DNA of 44,381 nt. Source: Nitrospirota bacterium (lineage in GTDB: Bacteria; Nitrospirota; Thermodesulfovibrionia; Thermodesulfovibrionales; JdFR-88). The stretch spans positions 1 to 44,381 of the forward strand of contig JAJYJB010000010.1 in assembly GCA_021789735.1 (NCBI GenBank), given 5' to 3'. Positions 30,897 to 40,936 of the stretch are shown here, piece by piece; positions within the stretch are counted from its first letter, which is position 1, and every line of letters begins with the position of its first letter. Below the pieces are notes generated by a model. It made no database searches and was not told the DNA's origin. It saw only the letters and a program-made list of their open reading frames with translations. Position numbers and translations under genes: made by a program.

Positions 30897-33002
30897 GTGA
30901 ATAAGAAACGCGAGCTCATAGGCGTTGCCTCCGTACTGGGGGCCCTCTACCTTGCGCTTTGCCTTTTCAGCTACTCAAAATGGGACCCGTCGCTATTCAC
31001 TGACAGCACCTATGCCGTGCACAATTACGGCGGTCCCGTTGGCGCAGACATCGCAGACCTGTTTTTCTCCCTTTTCGGGGTCTCGGCCTTTTTCCTGCCG
31101 TTTTTCCTGGCCGCTGCCGGCATCCGGAAGATCATGGAACGGCAGGTATTAAAACTCCACCTGGCGGGCGCGGCTCTGTTCATGCTGTCTTTTTCTTTCA
31201 TTTCGGGGCTCACCGGGCTTGATTTCAAGCTCACGGGCTGGAACGCGGGGGGGTTCATAGGCCAGCGCGGCGCCCTGTACCTGGTAAGGTACCTTTCCGT
31301 GCCCGGAGGCTACATACTGGCCGTTTTTTTCCTGCTGTCCTCCCTGGTTCTTTTAAGCCCGGTGACGCTCAAAGAACTGCTGTCCACGGCAAAAAACGGC
31401 GGGACCGGGCAGGCGAAAAATGCGGGCCGGGGAAAAGGGAGAGACCAAAAAACTCCGGAGCCTGAGGCTGTGCCCTTTGCGGAAGACCCGCTGCCGGAGA
31501 GCGAACCGGTATTTATCGCCGGCCCCGAGGAACCCGCGGAAGAGGACTACAGAAAATACGAACCAGCCAGTGCGCCCCATGCCGGAAGCGTCTCCCCCGG
31601 AAACCGGGCGTATGCGCTGCCCTCAGCCAGCCTCCTTGAGGACCCGGGCACGCAGGTGGAGCGGCCCTCGAAGGAGGAACTGATCTCGGGGTCCGCCTTG
31701 CTTGAAAGAAAACTCCGGGATTTTGGCATTCAGGGCAAGGTCTCGCAGGTGCAGGCCGGCCCCGTGGTCACGATGTACGAGTTCGAGCCCGCCCCGGGCG
31801 TGAAGATCCAGAAGGTGGTCTCGCTGGCAGAGGACCTTTCGCTTTCCATGAAGGCGCTGAGCACAAGGATCGCGCCGATACCCGGAAAGGCCGCCATCGG
31901 CATAGAGGTGCCAAACAGGCAGAGGGAGACCGTTTTTTTAAAGGACATAATCAACTCGGAGGGTTTCAGGCGCAGCGCCTCAAACCTGACACTGGCCCTG
32001 GGCAAGGACATATTCGGGACCTCCGTGGTTGCGGACCTCGCGCGCATGCCGCACCTGCTTGTGGCCGGGGCAACGGGGGCGGGCAAAAGCGTCTGTCTTA
32101 ACTCCATGATAACGAGCGTCCTTTACAAGGCCTCGCCCGAGCAGGTGAAGATGCTCATGATAGACCCGAAACTCCTTGAGCTTTCGGCATACGAAGGCAT
32201 ACCCCACTTGATAAGCCCGGTCGTGACCGGGCCCAAGCCCGCTTCCGAGGCGCTTAAAAAAATGGTGTTCGAGATGGAGAGGCGCTACCGGCTCATAGCG
32301 GGCAAAGGGGTGCGCGGGATAGAGGGGTACAACCGCGCCGTCCCGGAGGAGGAAAGGCTCCCTTTCATAGTCATCGTCATCGACGAGCTTGCCGACCTGA
32401 TGCTGTCCTCGGCCGCCCAGGTGGAGGAAAGCATCGCGAGGCTCGCCCAGATGGCCAGGGCATCGGGCATCCACCTGATACTGGCTACCCAGAGGCCTTC
32501 GGTGGATGTCCTTACCGGGGTGATCAAGGCCAATTTCCCCACCAGGATAGCCTTCCAGGTGGCCTCGAGGATAGATTCCAGGACCATACTGGACGCCCAG
32601 GGCGCCGAGCAGCTCATAGGCAAGGGGGACATGCTCCTGCTTTCCCCGGGCTCCAGGGTCCTGAGGGTGCATGGGGCCTACATATCAGAAGGCGAGATAA
32701 AATCCATCACCGATTTCATAAAGGCCCAGAGGCCGCCAGACTACAGCATCTTTGAGGCCATAAAGGAAGCGGAGCCGGAAAACGATCAGCCCGGCGAGAC
32801 CGCCAGGGACGAGCTTTACGAAAAGGCGGTGGAGCTCGGAGCGCAGTCCGGCGAGGTCTCCATCTCCGCCATACAGCGGAGGCTCAAGATAGGCTTCAAC
32901 AGGGCCGCCAGGATAGTGGAGCTCATGGAGGAGGACAGCCTCATCGGTCCGCCCAGGGGCGCGGGGAAGCCAAGGGCCTTCCTGGGCCGCAAGGAGTTTT
33001 GA
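30897..33002 (+). CDS. ftsK: DNA translocase FtsK/SpoIIIE
   Basis: This 701-residue membrane-anchored motor has four hydrophobic helices in the first 165 residues, then a short charged linker (about 165-240). The RecA-like motor has Walker A GATGAGKS at 391-398 and Walker B VIVIDELADLM. The C-terminal winged-helix gamma domain (about 630-695) recognises polarised KOPS-like sequences. FtsK pumps chromosome dimers apart at the division septum. The linker is much shorter than that of E. coli FtsK, as in most bacteria. The GTG start lacks a good Shine-Dalgarno, though the N-terminal helix begins just after it. Confidence 0.96.
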   Translation: MNKKRELIGVASVLGALYLALCLFSYSKWDPSLFTDSTYAVHNYGGPVGADIADLFFSLFGVSAFFLPFFLAAAGIRKIMERQVLKLHLAGAALFMLSFSFISGLTGLDFKLTGWNAGGFIGQRGALYLVRYLSVPGGYILAVFFLLSSLVLLSPVTLKELLSTAKNGGTGQAKNAGRGKGRDQKTPEPEAVPFAEDPLPESEPVFIAGPEEPAEEDYRKYEPASAPHAGSVSPGNRAYALPSASLLEDPGTQVERPSKEELISGSALLERKLRDFGIQGKVSQVQAGPVVTMYEFEPAPGVKIQKVVSLAEDLSLSMKALSTRIAPIPGKAAIGIEVPNRQRETVFLKDIINSEGFRRSASNLTLALGKDIFGTSVVADLARMPHLLVAGATGAGKSVCLNSMITSVLYKASPEQVKMLMIDPKLLELSAYEGIPHLISPVVTGPKPASEALKKMVFEMERRYRLIAGKGVRGIEGYNRAVPEEERLPFIVIVIDELADLMLSSAAQVEESIARLAQMARASGIHLILATQRPSVDVLTGVIKANFPTRIAFQVASRIDSRTILDAQGAEQLIGKGDMLLLSPGSRVLRVHGAYISEGEIKSITDFIKAQRPPDYSIFEAIKEAEPENDQPGETARDELYEKAVELGAQSGEVSISAIQRRLKIGFNRAARIVELMEEDSLIGPPRGAGKPRAFLGRKEF

Positions 33003-33031
33003 CCCCTCCGGCTGTCCGTCCCTTCAAAACA

Positions 33032-33046
33032 AGAGGCCCGGCCTCT
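33032..33046. terminator. Weak hairpin after ftsK
   Basis: AGAGGC, a 3-base loop and GCCTCT form a short stem about 30 bases after the ftsK stop. On the plus strand an A-rich rather than T-rich tract follows, so it is a poor rho-independent terminator. It may only be a processing or pausing site. Confidence 0.3.
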
Positions 33047-33112
33047 CAAAAAAACAAAAAAATTACCCTTAGAAAAAACCTATACCCGGCATAAAACAGA
33101 TTTCTCTTTTCT

Positions 33113-33141
33113 TTAGACTCTCCTTGGAGTAAACTTATAGG
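33113..33141 (+). promoter_or_regulatory. Putative promoter for metK-ahcY with dyad in the spacer
   Basis: TTAGAC (33113-33118), 17 bases and TATAGG (33136-33141) precede metK by about 35 bases. The spacer contains ACTCTCCTTGGAGT, an imperfect dyad. MerR-type regulators act on dyads inside promoter spacers, but no such regulator is adjacent. No known SAM riboswitch pattern was recognised in the short leader. Confidence 0.4.
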
Positions 33142-33175
33142 CTGCTATTTCCAGAAAAAGGGAGGTGCTTTTAAA

Positions 33176-35586
<2,411 letters not shown>

Positions 35587-35629
35587 TTTTTTCTTTTTCC
35601 CTGTCCAAAAAAACAAGAAACGCAAATCA

Positions 35630-35660
35630 AAAAGCCCGGGCTGAAATACCCGGGCTTTTT
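35630..35660 (+). terminator. Rho-independent terminator of the metK-ahcY operon
   Basis: AAAAGCCCGGG and CCCGGGCTTTTT form a strong stem with an 8-base loop, ending in a T-run, about 45 bases after the ahcY stop. Its A-run on the other side makes it potentially bidirectional. Confidence 0.92.
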
Positions 35661-35738
35661 GGTAATGATGATAAAAGATCTACAAAAAAGGCTGGTTAAA
35701 CTGGTTAAAAGGAGGCGGGGTGGGCATGGCGGCGGCTT

Positions 35739-35788
35739 ATTTGCCGAATGAGACCTTTCGGGGTAACAATAAATCTCATTCGGCAAAT
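35739..35788. repeat. 15-base perfect inverted repeat, possible small repeat element
   Basis: ATTTGCCGAATGAGA (35739-35753) and its exact complement (35774-35788) are separated by 20 bases. Immediately afterwards a GC stem GCGGGGC/GCCCCGC spans 35798-35814. The arrangement resembles palindromic interspersed elements or MITE-like remnants. No second copy occurs in this window, so its repeat nature is untested. Confidence 0.5.
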
Positions 35789-35934
35789 CCTCGGAGCGCG
35801 GGGCAGTGCCCCGCAGCGAGAATGAGCAAGCCGTGCTCACCCTGTCTCCTTATCCATGGATCCAAAAAACCTGTGCCACTAACGGCTTTTTGCTTGCCTT
35901 GAAAGGGTGGCGGAGGTCGAATTAAAATAAAAAG

Positions 35935-37020
35935 ATGGCCTCTGCAAAGACAGACCTCAAATCCCTGGGCAAGTCCGCCCTGGAAGAATTTTTAATGAAA
36001 AATGAGGGCCTGCCCGCCTTCCGGGCCGGCCAGCTCCTGCACTGGATGTACGAAAAAAACGTAACCTGCATCGAAGAGATAACGGAATTTTCGAAAAACC
36101 TGCGGGAAAGCCTCTCACAAAAGGCGTTCATAAGCACGCTCAAGACAAAAGAAACCCTTACCTCAAAGGACGGCACTCAAAAATACCTTTTCGAGCTGGA
36201 CGACGGAAATTTTGTCGAAAGCGTCCTTATCCCGTCCGATGAGGACCAGGAGGCGGAAAATACTGAAAAAACAAAGACCCCGCGGCTCACCCTGTGCATC
36301 TCAAGCCAGGTGGGCTGCACCGTGGGCTGCAGGTTCTGTCTCACGGGCAGGCTTGGCTTCATAAGGGACCTCGAACCCCGGGAGATCGTGGAGCAGGTCC
36401 TTTCCGTCCAGAGGCGCATCGCGCCGCGACAGATAACCAACATCGTCTTCATGGGGATGGGGGAGCCGCTTAACAATCTTGAAAACGTTGCCGCCGCGCT
36501 GAAGCGCCTTACGGAATTTGCGCATTTTTCAAAACGGAGGATCACCCTTTCCACGGCGGGCATCGTGCCCCGGATAATGGAGCTGCCCGGAAAGGCGCCG
36601 ATGGTGAACCTTGCCGTGTCCCTGAATGCGGCAACTGACGAGACAAGAAGCCTTATCATGCCAATAAACAGAAGATACGGGATCTCCCCGCTCATGCAGG
36701 CGCTAAGGCAGTTCCCGCTTGCCAGGCGGGGAAGGATAACATTCGAATACGTGCTTCTTGGCGGCATAAACGACAGCGTGGCGGACGCCCGCAGGCTTGT
36801 GAAACTGCTGCACGGCATCCCTTCAAAGGTGAACCTGATACCTTTCAACCGGCACGAAGGGTCGGAAAAAAACTTCCAGACACCATCGGCCCAAAGCGTG
36901 CTTGCCTTTCAGAAGACACTTGCAGACTCGGGCTGCACTGCCATCATCAGGAAAAGCAAAGGAGCGGACATCCTGGCCGCCTGCGGCCAGCTGAAAGCGA
37001 AGTACGAGTTGAAGAAATAA
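35935..37020 (+). CDS. rlmN: 23S rRNA (adenine2503-C2)-methyltransferase
   Basis: This 361-residue radical-SAM enzyme methylates A2503 of 23S rRNA and A37 of some tRNAs. The cluster motif CTVGCRFC is at C128, C132 and C135. C350 in AACGQL near the C-terminus is the methyl-carrying cysteine. GMGEPLNN, the SAM-binding GGE-like motif, and STAGIVPRI also match. The N-terminal accessory domain includes FRAGQLLHWMYEK. The ATG has no close Shine-Dalgarno. Confidence 0.97.
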   Translation: MASAKTDLKSLGKSALEEFLMKNEGLPAFRAGQLLHWMYEKNVTCIEEITEFSKNLRESLSQKAFISTLKTKETLTSKDGTQKYLFELDDGNFVESVLIPSDEDQEAENTEKTKTPRLTLCISSQVGCTVGCRFCLTGRLGFIRDLEPREIVEQVLSVQRRIAPRQITNIVFMGMGEPLNNLENVAAALKRLTEFAHFSKRRITLSTAGIVPRIMELPGKAPMVNLAVSLNAATDETRSLIMPINRRYGISPLMQALRQFPLARRGRITFEYVLLGGINDSVADARRLVKLLHGIPSKVNLIPFNRHEGSEKNFQTPSAQSVLAFQKTLADSGCTAIIRKSKGADILAACGQLKAKYELKK

Positions 37021-37043
37021 AGAGGCCTTTTTTATGGAAGGTA

Positions 37044-37514
37044 TCAGACGCTCCTTAGAACGCATACGGCAAAGGCCGCAATGCCCTCGCCCCTGCCGGT
37101 AAAACCCATGCCTTCGTTGGTCTTGGCCTTCACGCTTACCGCCTCCGTCCCAAGCGCCCCGGAAAGCGTCTTCCGCATTGCTCCGATATGAGGGGCCAGA
37201 CGGGGGGCCTGGGCTATGACCGTGGAGTCCACCTGGTCCACCGCAAAACCCTTTTCCCTCGCCATGCGCACGGTATGCTCCAGGAGCAAAAGGCTTGATA
37301 TGCCCTTGTACCTGGGGTCGGTGTCCGGAAAGTGCGTCCCGATGTCTCCGGCGCAAAGAGCGCCCAGAATGGCGTCTATGAGGGCATGGATAAGCGCGTC
37401 CGCGTCCGAGTGGCCTGCCAGGCCCTTTTCATGCGGTATGCGTACGCCCCCCAGTATTAAATCCCTGCCTTCTGCAAACCTGTGGCTGTCGTATCCGAAC
37501 CCGGTCCTCATCAT
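37044..37514 (-). CDS. ispF: 2-C-methyl-D-erythritol 2,4-cyclodiphosphate synthase
   Basis: This 156-residue enzyme of the MEP isoprenoid pathway forms the cyclic diphosphate with release of CMP. GFGYDSHRF carries the zinc ligands D9 and H11. HSDADALIHALIDAILGA follows near residue 34, and DSTVIAQAPRLAPH and KTNEGMGFTGRGEGIAAFA are conserved. It works as a trimer in the cytosol. It begins 12 bases after ispD, whose product feeds the pathway upstream. Confidence 0.98.
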   Translation of the reverse strand: MMRTGFGYDSHRFAEGRDLILGGVRIPHEKGLAGHSDADALIHALIDAILGALCAGDIGTHFPDTDPRYKGISSLLLLEHTVRMAREKGFAVDQVDSTVIAQAPRLAPHIGAMRKTLSGALGTEAVSVKAKTNEGMGFTGRGEGIAAFAVCVLRSV

Positions 37515-37526
37515 CGGCCTTTTAAA

Positions 37527-38258
37527 TTAAGAAGCCCCTCCCCTGTATTTGAAAATGGCCCCGGCTATCAAACCGTCCTCCGGGGTGGTGATCTTTATGT
37601 TCTCCGGGAGGCCAGGCACCACGCGGACCCTGCCCCCGGCGGCCTCAACCAGGGCGGAATCGTCCGTCCCGTAATGGCCGCGGGCCATGGCCTGCCTGTA
37701 AGCCCGCAAGAGGACCTCATAGAGAAAGATCTGGGGGGTCTGCACGGCGATCAGTCCGCCCCTGTCAAGCGTACCTTTTACCGCTTCGCCTTCCCCCCGC
37801 TGCTTGATCGTGTCTTTTGGCATCAGGCCCGGCACCACCCCGTCCCACCCGGGCTCGGAGAGGGCGGCAACGAGGCCGCTAATGAACCCTGCGGTGGCAA
37901 ACGGGCGGACCGCGTCGTGGATGGCCACGGCCTTTGTGCCCGGGGGAACAAGGCCAAGCGCGCTCCATACGGAGTCCTGCCTCTCCTTGCCGCCAAGGGC
38001 CAGCCGGCGGACTTTCCTGATGCCCCCTTCCGCAAGAAGCGCTTCAAGCGGGCCAAAATCCTCCTGCCGCACCGCGGGAATCACCTCTTTTATCTCGTCA
38101 ACCCGGTCCAGGACCTCAAGCGTCCTTATTATGACAGGCCTGCCGCCAAGCTCAAAAAAGGTTTTTTTCTTTTTCTTTTCCCCTTTAACGCCAGGCCCCA
38201 TGCCTGAAGAAAACCTTTTTCCAAGCCCCGCGGCGGGCACTATCGCTATAATATCCAT
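37527..38258 (-). CDS. ispD: 2-C-methyl-D-erythritol 4-phosphate cytidylyltransferase
   Basis: This 243-residue enzyme couples CTP to methylerythritol phosphate. IVPAAGLGKRF at residues 6-16 is the CTP loop, and GGKERQDSVWSAL, AIHDAVRPFA and KDTIKQ are typical. The segment after the CTP loop has an unusual Lys-rich insertion (GVKGEKKKKKTF) where family members have the short KQF motif. Activity is probably kept because the terminal lysine and FFELGG still align. It forms an operon with ispF. Confidence 0.96.
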   Translation of the reverse strand: MDIIAIVPAAGLGKRFSSGMGPGVKGEKKKKKTFFELGGRPVIIRTLEVLDRVDEIKEVIPAVRQEDFGPLEALLAEGGIRKVRRLALGGKERQDSVWSALGLVPPGTKAVAIHDAVRPFATAGFISGLVAALSEPGWDGVVPGLMPKDTIKQRGEGEAVKGTLDRGGLIAVQTPQIFLYEVLLRAYRQAMARGHYGTDDSALVEAAGGRVRVVPGLPENIKITTPEDGLIAGAIFKYRGGAS

Positions 38259-38292
38259 CCTCTTTCGCGGTCCCTGTTGTCCTCTGCCTCCG

Positions 38293-39300
38293 CTACCTGG
38301 CGGCCCTCAGTTCTTCCTTCTCGTAATCTTCCCTGGTCTTGGAAAAGATCATCCTTCCGGCGGTCGTCTGGAGCACGCTCGTAACGGTCACGTCCACGTG
38401 CTTGCCTATGAGTTTCCTGCCGTTGTCCACGACCACCATCGTGCCGTCGTCAAGGTAAGCCACCCCCTGGTTGGCCTCCTTGCCTTCCTTTATTATGAAG
38501 ACCTTCATGAGCTCGCCTGGCAGAACAACGGGTTTCAGCACATTTGCAAGCTCGTTTATGTTCAAAACCGAGACTCCCTGCAGCTCGGCCACCTTGTTCA
38601 GATTGAAATCATTGGTGACCACCTTTGCCCCAAGCATCTTGCCAAGCGCGACCAGCTTGGAGTCCACCTCCTTGATCTTGGGAAACTCCTCCTCCACTAT
38701 CCTGATCTCCAGGTTTGTCATCTTCTGCATCCGGTGGAGGACGTCCAGCCCGCGTCTGCCCCTGCCGCGTTTAAGGGGGTCGGGAGAATCGGCTATGTGC
38801 TGCAGCTCCTGCAATATGAACTGGGGGAGTATGAAACTGCCCTCCAGGAAGCCCGACTCGCAGACATCGGCTATCCTGCCGTCGATTATGACGCTGGTGT
38901 CAAGTATCTTCAGGTTCTGCTCCTCGGCCTCCCCCCTGAAGATCCTGAAGAGCCCCGGGACGGTAAGGTTTTGTCCTTTTTTAAGCCCTATCACCAGCCC
39001 CCCCCATCCGAGCAGTCCGGCGAGCGCAAAATCGAATACGGGTTTGCTGCTTGCGGGGATTATGCCCGAGAGCGGCTCCAGAAGGAGTTCGGCAAAAAGG
39101 ATGCCCGCGGCAAGCCCTATGAACCCCCCGATAATGGTCCCCAGTGAGATCTTCTTCAGGGAAGACTCGACAAGCAGCGCGCCCAGGCCCAGCACGAACC
39201 CTCCCGCAAGGCCCGCAATCGGATATCCGTAATTTCGTCCCAGGAAAAGTCCAGCCGCGGAAAATACTATCACTATCGCACTTCTGAAAAATGCCAGCAT
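38293..39300 (-). CDS. Membrane PIN-domain/TRAM-domain protein (YacL-like)
   Basis: The product has 335 residues from the ATG with GAGGTGG 5 bases upstream. Four hydrophobic helices fill the first 115 residues. A PIN nuclease-like domain follows, with the acidic residues starting at LDTSVIIDGR near 135 and FNLNKVAELQGV near 240. A C-terminal TRAM-type OB fold (DGTMVVVDNGRKLIGKHVDVTVTSVL, key part DNGRKLIG) probably binds RNA. Such proteins are widespread next to ispD. The cellular role is not well established; a membrane-tethered RNase is likely. Confidence 0.93.
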   Translation of the reverse strand: MLAFFRSAIVIVFSAAGLFLGRNYGYPIAGLAGGFVLGLGALLVESSLKKISLGTIIGGFIGLAAGILFAELLLEPLSGIIPASSKPVFDFALAGLLGWGGLVIGLKKGQNLTVPGLFRIFRGEAEEQNLKILDTSVIIDGRIADVCESGFLEGSFILPQFILQELQHIADSPDPLKRGRGRRGLDVLHRMQKMTNLEIRIVEEEFPKIKEVDSKLVALGKMLGAKVVTNDFNLNKVAELQGVSVLNINELANVLKPVVLPGELMKVFIIKEGKEANQGVAYLDDGTMVVVDNGRKLIGKHVDVTVTSVLQTTAGRMIFSKTREDYEKEELRAAR

Positions 39301-39372
39301 TTTTCCACCTCTTTCCGGGTCTTTCTATTGCTCTTGCGGCCCACTATGAAGATAAGCCGGATAAAAATTCGC

Positions 39373-40812
39373 CTAGTACTGTTTTAAGAGAACGTAAGAC
39401 CTTTTTCCCGCGCGGTTGACCAGCAGCAGGACCGTGCGCAGCCCGGCCGCCCTCCTTACCGCGGAGTTGAAGCCCATGAGCGACCGGATGGGCCTGTGCT
39501 CCACCTCCTCGATAACGTCGCCCCTCCGCAGGCCGGCCTCCCCGGCAGGGCTGTCTTCGTCCACATCGGAGATGACCACGCCCCTTTCGCCGGAGGACAG
39601 GTCCAACTGCCTGACGATGTCCCTGGTAAGCTCCATCACCCCCAGGCCGGAAAACGCGCTCCTGTGTATATGCACGCGCGGAGTCATCATCTCCGCCTTC
39701 TGTGCGAGATCGGCCGGATACTGCCCAAGCTCCACATGGAGGTGGAGCTCCCGTCCGCCCCTGAGCACGTCAACCTGGGCATCCTTGCCGGGGCCGGTCT
39801 CTGCCACCATGTTTTTAAGCGCTGCCGGGCTTTCGACCGCCTTGCCACCGAACCCGATTATGGTATCGCCCCTCCTGATGCCTGCCCTTGCAGCCGGGCT
39901 GCCGGGGGCCACATCGCTGATGAGCGCGCCATCGGAAGTGTCCAGCCCGAACTTGGCGGCAAGCCCCGGAGTAAGGTCCTGCATGGTGACCCCCATCCAT
40001 CCCCTGATCACCTTCCCATTGGCCTTCAGCTGCTCCATTATCTCGCGGACCATGTTGCTTGGCACCGCGAACCCTATGCCCTGGAAACCGCCGCTTTTGG
40101 AGAATATGGCCGTGTTGATGCCTATGACCTGGCCCTTCACATTCACCAGCGGCCCCCCTGAATTGCCTGGGTTTATGGCGGCGTCGGTCTGTATGAAATC
40201 CTCGTAGTCCGCTATGCCTACGTTCGCCCTGCCAACGGCGCTTATGATCCCCATCGTGATGGTATGGCTCAGGCTGAAGGGGTTGCCTATTGCCAGCACG
40301 AACTGCCCCGCTTCTATGTTGTCCGAGTTCCCCCAGGTTATCTGGGGAAGCCCTGTTGCATTTATCTTGAGCAGGGCGATGTCAGACTTGGGGTCCGCGC
40401 CGATGACCTTCCCCTCGAACGTCCTTTTGTCCAACAGGGTGACGGTTATATCATCGGAGTCCTCTATGACGTGGTTGTTGGTTATTATATAGCCGTCGGG
40501 CGAGACGATCACCCCGGACCCGAGGCTCTTTTCGCTCCACATCCTTGGCTGCTCCGAAAATGGGCCCTTGCCCCCAACGCCGTCCCCGCTTTCTTCCGGC
40601 ACCATCCGCTGGCTTGAGATATTTACCACCGAAGGGGATACAGCCTTGACGATCCCTGAAAAGTCCCTTACCCCGGTGAACGGGACAACCACCGGACGGG
40701 ACTCGGACTGCACGTAAGGCAGCCCGATAAAGTTTCCGAAACGGTAAAAAACAAACCAGCCCGAAAGGCACCCAAGCAGCAAAAGGCCCACGGCCCATGT
40801 GGTCTTCTTCAC
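39373..40812 (-). CDS. HtrA/DegP-family serine protease with two PDZ domains
   Basis: This 479-residue protein has an N-terminal signal anchor (WAVGLLLLGCLSGWFVFY). A trypsin-like domain carries catalytic H114 (NNHVIED), D144 (KSDIALL) and S218 (NPGNSGGP). Two PDZ domains follow (about 275-360 and 375-465). It degrades or chaperones misfolded envelope proteins. The GTG start is only 6 bases after a TATAAT box, so the mRNA appears leaderless. Whether it is DegP, DegQ or DegS-like is unclear; two PDZ domains favour DegP/DegQ. Confidence 0.95.
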   Translation of the reverse strand: MKKTTWAVGLLLLGCLSGWFVFYRFGNFIGLPYVQSESRPVVVPFTGVRDFSGIVKAVSPSVVNISSQRMVPEESGDGVGGKGPFSEQPRMWSEKSLGSGVIVSPDGYIITNNHVIEDSDDITVTLLDKRTFEGKVIGADPKSDIALLKINATGLPQITWGNSDNIEAGQFVLAIGNPFSLSHTITMGIISAVGRANVGIADYEDFIQTDAAINPGNSGGPLVNVKGQVIGINTAIFSKSGGFQGIGFAVPSNMVREIMEQLKANGKVIRGWMGVTMQDLTPGLAAKFGLDTSDGALISDVAPGSPAARAGIRRGDTIIGFGGKAVESPAALKNMVAETGPGKDAQVDVLRGGRELHLHVELGQYPADLAQKAEMMTPRVHIHRSAFSGLGVMELTRDIVRQLDLSSGERGVVISDVDEDSPAGEAGLRRGDVIEEVEHRPIRSLMGFNSAVRRAAGLRTVLLLVNRAGKRSYVLLKQY

Positions 40813-40818
40813 TATATT

Positions 40819-40848
40819 ATTATAATCTCAAGAGTGAAGGGTAAGCAA
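40819..40848 (-). promoter_or_regulatory. Putative promoter for the HtrA gene, leaderless layout
   Basis: On the minus strand TTGCTT (40848-40843), 18 bases and TATAAT (40824-40819). The GTG start begins at 40812, about where transcription should begin. Confidence 0.55.
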
Positions 40849-40898
40849 TTTTTGTCGCCGTTTTTGCAAAAACCTCCCCTGGCTTGTGATGTGCGGCT

Positions 40899-40928
40899 TT
40901 GACAGACGTTTTATGCGCATTTTATAAT
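40899..40928 (+). promoter_or_regulatory. Promoter for the PBP1A gene, near-leaderless layout
   Basis: Perfect TTGACA (40899-40904), 18 bases and perfect TATAAT (40923-40928). The ATG of the PBP gene is at 40937, only 8 bases after the -10 box, so the leader is 0-3 bases. There is no Shine-Dalgarno. Confidence 0.65.
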
Positions 40929-40936
40929 TTTGCTGG

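Larger units (their letters stand above)
35587..35934. other. Gene-free stretch between ahcY and rlmN
   Basis: This 348-base stretch holds the terminator, the 15-base inverted repeat and the GC hairpin. A minus-strand open frame across it has no family resemblance. No confident promoter for rlmN was found, although GGAGGT lies 17 bases before the rlmN ATG. Confidence 0.45.

Noticed and set aside
33003..33175. SAM riboswitch ahead of metK
   Set aside because: The leader after the predicted promoter is too short and no SAM-I, SAM-II or SAH core pattern was recognised.
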